Assembly: GCA_002779395.1 (NCBI GenBank)
Contig: PEWR01000074.1
Span: 1-45,053, forward strand
Length of the DNA stretch: 45,053 bases
Direction: 5' to 3'
Source: Ignavibacteriales bacterium CG07_land_8_20_14_0_80_59_12
GTDB taxonomy: Bacteria > Bacteroidota > Ignavibacteria > 0-14-0-80-59-12
Shown here: positions 11,927 to 20,486 of the stretch, piece after piece
Layout: each line of letters opens with the position of its first letter
Position numbering within the stretch: position 1 is the stretch's first letter
Position numbers and translations under genes: made by a program
The notes under the pieces: generated by a model
Told to the model about the DNA's origin: nothing
The model's input: only the letters and a program-made list of their open reading frames with translations
Database searches by the model: none

Positions 11927-12871
11927 CTACGCCTCATGTTCAAGCGGCTCGTTGTAGTATTCGGAATCGGGGCTTGTCGCCGGCTCCTCCGGTTGGGGGC
12001 GCTGTGTTTCCTTCTTCTGGAGCGCCCCTTCCTCCATTTCAAACGCGAGGCAGCACTTGAGCCGCCCGCATTGTCCGGAGAGACGCGACGGATTGAAAGG
12101 AAGGTTCTGCACCCGCGCATGCTGGGTACTGATGTGCTGGAAATTCACGAGCCAGGAAACGCAGCAGAGCCCCTGCCCGCAGCTCCCGATACCACCGATG
12201 CGCTTCGCTTCATCGCGGACGCCGATCTGTCGCAGCTCGATGCGCGTGCGGTAGACACCGGCGAGGTCGCGCACGAGTCCGCGGAAGTCGACCCGCTTCT
12301 CGGCGGTGAAGTAGAACGTGATCCGGTTCCGGTCGAACTGGTACTCGACGTCGACGAGGTTCATCGGAAGGTCATGCGCGGGGATCTTCTGCAGGCACAC
12401 GTCGAACGTCTCACGTTCGCGTGTAGTGTTCTCGCGGTACTGCGCAAGGTCTTCCTCCGTCGCTTTCCTGAGGACGGGGAACTCGGGACTTTTCCCCCGA
12501 CCCGCGAACGCAAGCCGCTTGAAGTTCGCGAGTGGACCGGTGAGGTGGACCATGCCGAGGTCGATCCCCTTCTCGGCTTCAACGATGACAAATTCCCCTA
12601 TGTGGAGATCAAGCTGGAAGGGATTCCGGAGGAAATCGCGGCGCTGAGCCTTGAACTGGATCTCCACATGATCCTTCCCTTCCGCGATATCCGTAGCGGG
12701 GCCGGCCAGGAGGCGCGCGAGGCCGCAATCCACGCAGGCGTTGCGGGCGTCGAGGCTCCACTCGCCGGATTCGTCTGCCGGCGCCTGCTGAAACCCGTCC
12801 GCGGAGGGTACCACCTCACCTGCCTGCATGGGATGTTCTGTATCGTTCTCGTTCATCGTCTCCGACCTCAT
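11927..12871 (-). CDS. PSP1 C-terminal domain / YaaT (RicT)-family protein
   Basis: 314 aa with RTRIELRQIGVRDEAKRIGGIGSCGQGLCCVSWLVNFQHISTQHARVQNLPFNPSRLSGQCGRLKCCLAFE; ATGA overlap with holB. Confidence 0.9.
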   Translation of the reverse strand: MRSETMNENDTEHPMQAGEVVPSADGFQQAPADESGEWSLDARNACVDCGLARLLAGPATDIAEGKDHVEIQFKAQRRDFLRNPFQLDLHIGEFVIVEAEKGIDLGMVHLTGPLANFKRLAFAGRGKSPEFPVLRKATEEDLAQYRENTTRERETFDVCLQKIPAHDLPMNLVDVEYQFDRNRITFYFTAEKRVDFRGLVRDLAGVYRTRIELRQIGVRDEAKRIGGIGSCGQGLCCVSWLVNFQHISTQHARVQNLPFNPSRLSGQCGRLKCCLAFEMEEGALQKKETQRPQPEEPATSPDSEYYNEPLEHEA

Positions 12872-14022
12872 AAAGGTATGGCGTCAGCTTCTTTCTCCGC
12901 GAGATTCCTGCGGAGCTCCGCAGCAAGGTTTGCAAGAACAAGAAGCGTGTTCCCGTTCCGATCGAGTGCTCCGATTGCTAATTCAATCGACGCAAGCGCA
13001 TCTGCCGTGCGGGCGCTGCGATACCGTCCAACAAAACGCTCGAGGCGGCTTTCCATGTCAATGTTGAGGACTCTCTCGGGGCTCCCGGTCTGGAGAAGAA
13101 ATACGTCACGCACCCACGAGAGCATCAACCGGAGCCGGTTCGTGACGGCCTGCCGGTCGGCTTTCGCCCACTGCTCAATCCTCCTTGCGAGGAGAGCATA
13201 CCTTGTCGTCAGTGAGTAGCCGATGAAGTCGACGACCTCGTTCCGCCACTCCTGCAGGTCTTCGCCGAGGACTTCCACGGCATGCCTGTAGCTCCCGCCG
13301 GAGAGCCGCGCGGCGAGCCGCGCCTCACCCTCATCGATCCCCAGGCGGGTTCGGAGCGCGTTCTCGATCTCCTCCTCGCCAAGGAGGTCGAACTGCACAG
13401 TCTCGCAGCGCGAGACGATCGTCGGACGAAGCTGCGCGGCGAACGAGCTTGTGAGGACGATCACGGTCCCGGCGGGAGGCTCCTCGAGCGTCTTGAGGAG
13501 CGCATCGGATGCCTCCTCATTCAGCTCGTCGGCGTTGAAGACGAGAAACGTCTTCCAGCGCCCCGTCGACGAGCTCATCGACGCGAACCGCCGTATCATC
13601 CGGACACTGTCAATGCGGATCTCGGCGGCGCGGGGGACGTTGATGTGATGGTAGGGATCCGCCGCCTTCTCCGCCAGCTCTCTCCTCACGGAGCGGAGCT
13701 CCTCCTCGCTCAGGTTCTCCACCGGGTCGTTCGACGATGTCCCCTTCCCCCGGGGAATCGAGAAAACGATGTGAATGTCCGGATGCTCGAGGGACACGGC
13801 GCGTCGGCAGTCCGGACAATGACCGCACGCTTCGATCAATCCTTCAGCACTCAGAGCCGCGGAGGGACAGCAAAGAGCCCTCGCGAACTCGAGCGCCGTC
13901 GCATCCTTCCCGATCCCCTCCGGGCCGGTAAACAAGTAGGCGTGCGCCACTCTGCCGCGCTCGATGGCTGAAGAGAGAAGCCGCTTGACACGCGGCTCGC
14001 CGATGATGTCGGACCAGCCCAT
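12868..14022 (-). CDS. holB: DNA polymerase III subunit delta'
   Basis: MGWSDIIGEPRVKRLLSSAIERGRVAHAYLFTGPEGIGKDATALEFARALCC; CGHCPDC zinc module; TLEEPPAGTVIVLTSS. Confidence 0.93.
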   Translation of the reverse strand: MGWSDIIGEPRVKRLLSSAIERGRVAHAYLFTGPEGIGKDATALEFARALCCPSAALSAEGLIEACGHCPDCRRAVSLEHPDIHIVFSIPRGKGTSSNDPVENLSEEELRSVRRELAEKAADPYHHINVPRAAEIRIDSVRMIRRFASMSSSTGRWKTFLVFNADELNEEASDALLKTLEEPPAGTVIVLTSSFAAQLRPTIVSRCETVQFDLLGEEEIENALRTRLGIDEGEARLAARLSGGSYRHAVEVLGEDLQEWRNEVVDFIGYSLTTRYALLARRIEQWAKADRQAVTNRLRLMLSWVRDVFLLQTGSPERVLNIDMESRLERFVGRYRSARTADALASIELAIGALDRNGNTLLVLANLAAELRRNLAEKEADAIPL

Positions 14023-14096
14023 ATTTCAAATTACAAAGGCGCGGCTGGATATTCAAACCAGCAGCCGAAGTGGACCACGGCAGTCTCCCTCTCCAT

Positions 14097-14304
14097 TCGT
14101 CATTGTGAGCCCGCCGAAGGCGACCGTGGCAATCCTTTACGTTAATATGCAAGTCTCGGCTTTGGTCGACAGTTGTGTACCTCATCTCGCTGACCGTCTC
14201 TGTGTCCCCAGACAGACGAGAAAACGGTAAGACGACCTTTTGTTCTTCTTTGCGAAGGGATTTCCGCGCCGTCCTCGCTGCGCTCGGACTTCTCGGAGTG
14301 ACGG
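14097..14304. repeat. Candidate REP/MITE-like element with imperfect inverted arms
   Basis: Left arm cgtcattgtgagcccgccgaaggcgaccgtggcaatcc (~14098-14135); right arm ggatttccgcgccgtcctcgctgcgctcggacttctcggagtgacgg (~14258-14304) is an imperfect reverse complement; lies in the holB-bamA intergenic gap. Confidence 0.5.
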
Positions 14305-14343
14305 AGAGGCGAGGGCTCGCTCCCTCGAGCCCACTCTCCCGAA

Positions 14344-16479
14344 TCAGAACGACTGCCCCAGCCCGAAATGGATCGTGCCCCCCGCAATGGTGTCGGCAAA
14401 GAACCGCTGCTGAAAAAACCACTGGTGCTGTTGGACGCCGGCCGGATCGTACACACGGAATCCGTAGTCTATCCTCAGCGGTCCGGCGATCGTGTCATAC
14501 CTAATGCCGATGCCCGATGCGACTGCGAGCTGGGTGAGTCGGACGTCCTTCGGCATCGCCCACACGTTCCCGACGTCGACGAAAGGCACAAGCCAGAGGT
14601 TCTCGAGAGGGATCCCACCCGGTGATCCGAATTTTCGCGGCCCGTTCCAGCGAAGCTCGATGTTCGCTTCGAAGAGAGCGTTGCCGCCGAACTCCGGGTT
14701 CGGCGTCGCCCCGAGCTCACGCGTCCTCCATCCACGATTGCTGCCACTCCCTCCGCCGAAGTAGCGCCGGTTGATGGGAACCGGGGTCTGGTTCGAACTC
14801 GACAGAAGGATTGCCGCCCCCGCCTTCAGCTTCCACGCCAGGATGCTGATGCGGCTCTCATCGAGCTCCTCGTACCAGCGGCCGAAAAGCGTGAGCTTCC
14901 CGTACTGGGAGTACGGGAGGAACCTCCCGAGGTTCTTGAGAAGCGACGAGACGAGTCCCGCCTCCTCCACTGTGAGCGAATTAAAAAAGCCGCGGGTGGG
15001 AGAGAAGACGTCGTTCGTCTTGTCACGCTGGAGTGTGTAGCTCAGGATCGAGTTGAACTGGGGCTTCCGCTCCTCGGTTATGGTGAATTGCTGGAAGTTG
15101 GGTCCGGTGCTGTCGAAGGCGACCCGCTCGAGACTCCAATCAAAGAACTCCATCGTGTAGGCGGCGGCACGGTGCGTGACACCGATCTTGCTCCTGAAAA
15201 TAGACTGGAGGTAGGAGAGCTGTTTGTCGGCAGTCGCTGTAAGGGAGAAAATCCCCGTCGTCCGGTTGCTGAAGATGTAGGGTTGCGTGAGAGCGAGGGT
15301 GATCTCCGCATTCGCGACGAGGTTCTCCTCTCTGAAGCCAGTCCGTGTGATGATACGCCCGAAGTTCACGTGCGTGAGTGACTGGACGCGGAACCTTCCA
15401 CGCAGCGTGAGCCGCCGCGCACCTCCGAAGAAATTCAGGTTGCTGTAGCCGAGCCCCGCGCCGAGGTTGAACGCGTTGTTCTCATCGTTCATGAGAAGCT
15501 CAGGCGTGAGTTCGTTGACAGGCCGGGGTGCCAGGCTGATGATAATCGGGATCGGCAGTACTTCGGCTCGGGAGGGCGGGATGGCCATCTCAATCCGCAC
15601 CGACTCGTAAATACCGAGCCTGTTCAGGTTCTTCTCGCTCGATGTTTTCTTCTGCTGACTGTAAAGCTGCCCGGCCTGAAAGTCGAGCTGACGGTACACA
15701 ACATCGTCATCGACCGGAGCGCCGTCGGTCCCCCGGATACTGATGTTGCCAAAGGCGTACCGTCCATCCGTTGAAAAGGCGAGGACCGCACTCACGGAGC
15801 GGCGATGGGTCGAAACAAGGACCGCGGAGCTCTCAGGGAGGAAACGCGCGGCGGGGTACCCGTTGTCCCAGAGAAGATTGAGTATCCGGTCACGGTCTCC
15901 CTCGTATGCCTCCCGGGCGTAGGGACGGTGGGCACGTGTGAGAGCCCCCTCCTCCGCCTGTGCGCGGAGCGTGCTGTCGATGCCCCCAAGCCCGATCAAG
16001 CGGAGTGAGTCGACGGTGTACCGGCTCCCCTCGATGATGTGGAAGACGATTGTGACGGACGCGCCTCCGGATGACGGGACCGTTGCCGTGTCGATGCGGG
16101 CATCGAAGAAACCCTGATCCCGGTACAAGTACTTGAGGCGGAGCATGTCGGCTCCGGCCTTCGCGGGATCGTAGCGGACCGGAGGGTTGCCCATGCTTTC
16201 GGATATGTGCCGATAGACGAACTGAGAGAATGCAGAGGGAGTCACTTTCGCGGAGACCCAGGACCGGAGGAGCCGGGTGGAAATCTCATTGTTCCCGTCG
16301 AACTCGATGTCCGCGACCTGGGGATGCTCGGCCTGTACCGTCCGCACGCGGGCGAGTGTATCGGCTGCGGCGGCCGCAACGTCCGTGCGAGGCAGAAAGC
16401 AGAGCGCGGCGGCAAACAAAAAACCCACCCGCCGTCCGCAGATGGGTTGTACTCTCATCTTCTGGTGAAGCATCATCAC
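14344..16479 (-). CDS. BamA/TamA-family outer membrane protein (POTRA plus surface-antigen beta-barrel)
   Basis: 711 aa; POTRA-like IEFDGNNEISTRLLRSWV and IVFHIIEGSRYTVDSLRLIG; barrel features RRYFGGGSGSNRGWRTRELG and LRIDYGFRVYDP. Confidence 0.92.
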   Translation of the reverse strand: MMMLHQKMRVQPICGRRVGFLFAAALCFLPRTDVAAAAADTLARVRTVQAEHPQVADIEFDGNNEISTRLLRSWVSAKVTPSAFSQFVYRHISESMGNPPVRYDPAKAGADMLRLKYLYRDQGFFDARIDTATVPSSGGASVTIVFHIIEGSRYTVDSLRLIGLGGIDSTLRAQAEEGALTRAHRPYAREAYEGDRDRILNLLWDNGYPAARFLPESSAVLVSTHRRSVSAVLAFSTDGRYAFGNISIRGTDGAPVDDDVVYRQLDFQAGQLYSQQKKTSSEKNLNRLGIYESVRIEMAIPPSRAEVLPIPIIISLAPRPVNELTPELLMNDENNAFNLGAGLGYSNLNFFGGARRLTLRGRFRVQSLTHVNFGRIITRTGFREENLVANAEITLALTQPYIFSNRTTGIFSLTATADKQLSYLQSIFRSKIGVTHRAAAYTMEFFDWSLERVAFDSTGPNFQQFTITEERKPQFNSILSYTLQRDKTNDVFSPTRGFFNSLTVEEAGLVSSLLKNLGRFLPYSQYGKLTLFGRWYEELDESRISILAWKLKAGAAILLSSSNQTPVPINRRYFGGGSGSNRGWRTRELGATPNPEFGGNALFEANIELRWNGPRKFGSPGGIPLENLWLVPFVDVGNVWAMPKDVRLTQLAVASGIGIRYDTIAGPLRIDYGFRVYDPAGVQQHQWFFQQRFFADTIAGGTIHFGLGQSF

Positions 16480-16516
16480 ATACTGGAATCAGTGGAGAAG
16501 GCGCTCCACCATACGG

Positions 16517-16741
16517 TCAATACTCTTCTTCATCGCCGAAATAGAAATCCTGGTCGGTCGGATAGTCCGGCCATATATCTTCCACACTTTCGTACGGTTC
16601 GTCCGTATCCTCAAGCTCTTGCAGATTCTCAATGACCTCGCGCGGCGCTCCCGTGCGGATGGCGTAGTCCACAAGCTCATCCTTTGTCGCCGGCCAAGGA
16701 GCATCATCGAGATAGGAGGCCAGCTCAAGCGTCCAGATCAT
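16517..16741 (-). CDS. DUF2795-like small protein
   Basis: 74 aa MIWTLELASYLDDAPWPATKDELVDYAIRTGAPREVIENLQELEDTDEPYESVEDIWPDYPTDQDFYFGDEEEY. Confidence 0.8.
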   Translation of the reverse strand: MIWTLELASYLDDAPWPATKDELVDYAIRTGAPREVIENLQELEDTDEPYESVEDIWPDYPTDQDFYFGDEEEY

Positions 16742-16810
16742 TGCATCTCACTCCTTTCCATGATTCACGGGATCTTTCCGCCGCGGTTTCCCGATCCTCC
16801 TCCGCAGCCT

Positions 16811-17899
16811 CTACCCTCCCACTTCAGGCCTCGCCCCGGCAAACCGCACTTCATCAAAGAAGTAGTCGACGGGGTTTTGCTTCACACCGTTCTTCACCAC
16901 TTCGTAGTGGAGGTGCGGGCCGCTTACCAGTCCGGACTGACCGGTCTTCGCGATGAGCTGGCCTCGCTTCACCTTCATCCCCTGGTGAACGAGAACGGTT
17001 GAAAGGTGACCGTAGATGGTCCGCAAACCGTAGCCGTGATCGATCTCGACAACGATCCCCAATCCGCCCGGACTGTGTCCCGCGAACTCCACGATCCCAT
17101 CGCCCGTGGCGACCACCGGCGTCCCGACATCGGTGATGATGTCGATGCCTTCGTGCATCCTCATGACATGGAGCACCGGATGGAACCGCATGCCAAAGCC
17201 GTACCCGTTGTACGAGCCCTGGGTCGGCTTGATCGCCGGCAGGTGCTGAAAATATGTCTGGTTCGTCTTGTACTTCTTCGCAATCTCGCCGTAGCTTTCG
17301 TTCTCGAGCTTCGTCTCCCTCTCAATCTTCTGCACGGAGTTCATGATCTCGTCGAGGAGGCGGCCGACGTCTGTCGGGCCGAGGCCGACATCCGCGCGGT
17401 AGACGCTTCCCCCGGTGCCGACATTGCGTGTGTCGCGATCGATCGAGGGCAGGTTCACCGCTGTCCTGAGCTGCGAGTCACGCTGCGAAATGTGGTCGAT
17501 CGCATCCTGGAGACTCTTCACCTTCCGGTTGAGAGCGCTGAGGTTCTCCCGCAGGACACTGTTCTCTCCCTCGAGCTTGCCGGCCTTGTCATACCCGAGG
17601 GACAGAACGTCGCTGAGAAGGTGGTTCACCGTGGTGATGGCCGAGAGCGAGACGAAGACCGAGAAGAGCAGCAAACCAAAGAACTTCAGGCGGAACTTCC
17701 TAACTTCCAGGAGCCGCATTTCCTTGCCGGAGAAGTAGTAGAGCTTGTCTCTTCTACCCATGACACTCCTCATGTGCCCCGGCACTCTCCTCAGCGAGTC
17801 ATAGACCCGCCTGGCGGTCTCAAAGGGACGCAGATACCTCATGACACCTCCTCCTTCTCCTCCGGGCGGGCATGGACAACCGCCCATCCGGAGGTTCAT
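16811..17899 (-). CDS. M23-family metallopeptidase with TM and coiled-coil N-terminus
   Basis: GFGMRFHPVLHVMRMHEGIDIITDVGTPVVATGDGIVEFAG ... GLRTIYGHLSTVLVHQGMKVKRGQLIAKTGQSGLVSGPHLHYEV. Confidence 0.95.
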   Translation of the reverse strand: MNLRMGGCPCPPGGEGGGVMRYLRPFETARRVYDSLRRVPGHMRSVMGRRDKLYYFSGKEMRLLEVRKFRLKFFGLLLFSVFVSLSAITTVNHLLSDVLSLGYDKAGKLEGENSVLRENLSALNRKVKSLQDAIDHISQRDSQLRTAVNLPSIDRDTRNVGTGGSVYRADVGLGPTDVGRLLDEIMNSVQKIERETKLENESYGEIAKKYKTNQTYFQHLPAIKPTQGSYNGYGFGMRFHPVLHVMRMHEGIDIITDVGTPVVATGDGIVEFAGHSPGGLGIVVEIDHGYGLRTIYGHLSTVLVHQGMKVKRGQLIAKTGQSGLVSGPHLHYEVVKNGVKQNPVDYFFDEVRFAGARPEVGG

Positions 17900-17962
17900 C
17901 CAACAGAAAGCGCCGTTAAGTCAATGATTGATGACTCTGGACCGCGAGAAGCGATACGGCTG

Positions 17963-17991
17963 AAAATACACAATTCCCCCGTATTTGTCAA
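17963..17991 (-). promoter_or_regulatory. Sigma70-type promoter for the M23 peptidase gene
   Basis: Minus strand TTGACA (17991-17986), N17, TATTTT (17968-17963), about 65 bp upstream of the start. Confidence 0.7.
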
Positions 17992-18097
17992 GAGCCCCTG
18001 CACGGATTGATGAATTCAGCCCGCAGCGCCTCGAACGGCCCAAAATGGGGAATACCGTTCTCCTCTCGCCCCCAGGGACGGCCTGGGCCTTCCCTGC

Positions 18098-19111
18098 CTA
18101 TTCAAAATCATGCTCGAAATAGTCGAGTACCGTTGCACCTCGTAGTCTCCGCTTCTCTTCAATGGCAAGCTGGAGCCGTTTCGAGAACTCTGATGCCGGG
18201 TCGTAGCCATAGTGCTTCAGCAGGTAATCGAGGGCGATGACCTCGGCGATCACTGTCACGTTCTTCCCCGGAAAGATCGGGAGCTTGATGAGCGGGACCT
18301 CGACACCGAGTATCTCCGTCTTCCCCTGGTCGAGCCCCGTCCGCGTGTACTCCTCATCGATTTTCCATTCTTCGAGCTCAACCACGAGTTCGACACGCTT
18401 CTGGTAGCGCGCCGCCCTGATGCCGAAGATGCTCCGGACATCAACAATACCGAGGCCGCGGACCTCCATGAAGTGCTTGCCGACCTCCGTGGATGTCCCG
18501 ATGAGAATCGCCTCCCCCTTCTTCGTGACGCGCACGGCATCATCGGCGACAAGCCGGTGTCCGCGCTCGACAAGGTCGAGTGCGATCTCGCTCTTCCCGA
18601 TCCCCGAACGCCCGACGAAGAGAAGTCCGATCCCGTAGACATCGACGAAGGAACCATGGACGAGCGTCTGCGAAGCGAACTGATCGTCCAGGAAATCGCT
18701 CAGGAGAAAAGAAAACTTCGTAGTCTCGTACGGCGTCTGGACGACCGCGACCCGGTGCGCCGTCGCGATCTCGAGGAGCGATGCTTCGAGGACATGACTG
18801 CTTGTCACGACAATACATGGGATCGCAAACTTGAAGAGGGTCTCGAACGCTCCGCGGCGCGCCTCCGGCGCGAGGTGCTCGAGGTAGGCGATCTCCGTGT
18901 TCCCGAACATCTGCACGCGCTGGTGTGCGAAGATGTCGACGAACCCGGCGAGTGCGAGACCCGGGCGGTGGAGGTTCTTGTCGGAGACAAGGTTATCGAA
19001 CCCGACGTTGCCGTTCAGGCTCTTGAGCTGCAGCCGCTCCTTGTTGCTTTCGTAGAGGAAGCCGACCGTGACGCTCTTCTTCCGGATTTCTTTCCCGGGA
19101 TCAGATTTCAT
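18098..19111 (-). CDS. hprK: HPr kinase/phosphorylase
   Basis: P-loop GLLFVGRSGIGKSEIALDLVERGHRLVADDAV, MEVRGLGIVDVRSIFGIRAA signature. Start ATG 19111 (MKSDPGK), inside the longer track ORF. Confidence 0.95.
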   Translation of the reverse strand: MKSDPGKEIRKKSVTVGFLYESNKERLQLKSLNGNVGFDNLVSDKNLHRPGLALAGFVDIFAHQRVQMFGNTEIAYLEHLAPEARRGAFETLFKFAIPCIVVTSSHVLEASLLEIATAHRVAVVQTPYETTKFSFLLSDFLDDQFASQTLVHGSFVDVYGIGLLFVGRSGIGKSEIALDLVERGHRLVADDAVRVTKKGEAILIGTSTEVGKHFMEVRGLGIVDVRSIFGIRAARYQKRVELVVELEEWKIDEEYTRTGLDQGKTEILGVEVPLIKLPIFPGKNVTVIAEVIALDYLLKHYGYDPASEFSKRLQLAIEEKRRLRGATVLDYFEHDFE

Positions 19112-19442
19112 TCCCGACGCTCCGTTCACTTCCCTTTGCCGACATCTTCCGGCTCTGGAGTTTCTCCTTGTACCGGTGGAGCTGGCGCTCGATCTTCTGA
19201 AGGGCTCCATCAATGGATTTGATAAAATCTTCCGACCTCTCCTCCGCTGTGAGAACGGTTCCGTGAACCTTGATCTGCACCTCCACGATCTTCGTACTGT
19301 TGCGTGCCTTCTCGTAGCTGAGTGTGACGGCTCCGTCGATGATTCCCTCGAAGACGCGCTCGAGTCTCTTCGTTGCGTCGATCGCATATGTCCGGATCCC
19401 GTCATGGGGCTTGAAGTGACGTGCAGTAAACTGGACGTTCAT
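19101..19442 (-). CDS. hpf: Ribosome hibernation-promoting factor / RaiA family
   Basis: 113 aa MNVQFTARHFKPHDGIRTYAIDATKRLERVFEGIIDGAVTLSYEKARNSTKIVEVQIKVHGTVLTAEERSEDFIKSIDGALQKIERQLHRYKEKL. Confidence 0.93.
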   Translation of the reverse strand: MNVQFTARHFKPHDGIRTYAIDATKRLERVFEGIIDGAVTLSYEKARNSTKIVEVQIKVHGTVLTAEERSEDFIKSIDGALQKIERQLHRYKEKLQSRKMSAKGSERSVGNEI

Positions 19443-19491
19443 GGACCTTTTCTCCTTCCTCTATCGGTTCGTACGCTGGCGTCCTCCTTTG

Positions 19492-19549
19492 TCCGCCGAC
19501 CAACGGTCCGCGACAGGCGGATTGTCAAGCCCGCCGTCATTCTGGCGGG
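19492..19549. repeat. Pair of short intergenic palindromes
   Basis: tccgcc...ggcgga (19492-19521) and cccgcc-gtcattct-ggcggg (19530-19549), directly after the xerC stop on the minus strand. Confidence 0.5.
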
Positions 19550-19550
19550 A

Positions 19551-20471
19551 TCACGCCTTTGGATGCGCCTGGCGGTAGATCTGCTTGAGCCGCTCGGTGC
19601 TCGTATGGGTATAGACCTGTGTCGTCGAGAGGCGCTCGTGCCCCAGAAGTTCCTTCACCGCGCGAAGGTCGGCGCCCCGGTTCAGGAGATGCGTCGCAAA
19701 CGTGTGCCTGAGAACTTGCGGGCTCTTCCGTTCAATGTCCGTCACACGGCTCAGCAGACGGTTGACAATCCGGTACACACCGCGCGGCGAGAGAGGTCCC
19801 CCTCGCGTCCCGAGAAAGAGAGGAACACGTCCCTCCACCGCTCCGGATCCGGCCCGGGGCCGCCCCTTGGCTTCGAGCTGCGGGCGAACGTCAATGTAGG
19901 CGAGGATCGCAGCCTTCGCGTGATCGCCGAGCGGAAGGATCCTTTCCTTCGCTCCCTTGCCGAGTACGCGGATCGTGAGGCCGCGCATGTCGACATCGCC
20001 AGGGCTGAGCGAGGTGAGCTCACTGACGCGCATTCCCGTGCTGTAGAGCACTTCCATGACCGCCGCATCGCGGATCCCCTCGGGAGTCGATCGGTCAATG
20101 ATTGTAAAGAGCGCCGCCATGGCATCTTCCTCCACGAATTCCGGGAGGCGCCGCTCGAGCGCCGGGGCACGGATCCCGACGAGGGGACTTGCCTGAACGA
20201 TGTGTGCGCGGATGAGGTACCGGTAAAAGGAGCGGAGCGCGGCGAGCCTGCGGGCGATGGTCCGCTTTGTGTTTCCCCGCCGGAGGAGGTCCCCGAGGAA
20301 CTCGCGGACGAGATCGCGGTCCACCACGTCGGGCGCCGCCCCCTCCCCTCGCCGCGCCTCGATGAAAACCCGGAACTGTGCCAGGTCGTTCCGGTACGCT
20401 TCAATGGTGCGGGGCGAGCAGCGGCGTTCATGTTCGAGCGAATCGAGGAACTGACGGACCCGGTGATCCAT
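19551..20471 (-). CDS. xerC: Tyrosine recombinase XerC
   Basis: 306 aa; SAM-like N-terminus, EVLYSTGMRVSELTSL, VLGKGAKERILPL, LRHTFATHLLNRGADLRAVKELLGHERLSTTQVYTH. Confidence 0.95.
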   Translation of the reverse strand: MDHRVRQFLDSLEHERRCSPRTIEAYRNDLAQFRVFIEARRGEGAAPDVVDRDLVREFLGDLLRRGNTKRTIARRLAALRSFYRYLIRAHIVQASPLVGIRAPALERRLPEFVEEDAMAALFTIIDRSTPEGIRDAAVMEVLYSTGMRVSELTSLSPGDVDMRGLTIRVLGKGAKERILPLGDHAKAAILAYIDVRPQLEAKGRPRAGSGAVEGRVPLFLGTRGGPLSPRGVYRIVNRLLSRVTDIERKSPQVLRHTFATHLLNRGADLRAVKELLGHERLSTTQVYTHTSTERLKQIYRQAHPKA

Positions 20472-20486
20472 GGTGTCGCTCCTCTA

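Noticed and set aside
11810-13219. 469-aa plus-strand ORF
   Set aside because: Antisense to metG, the PSP1 gene and holB; no recognisable domain.
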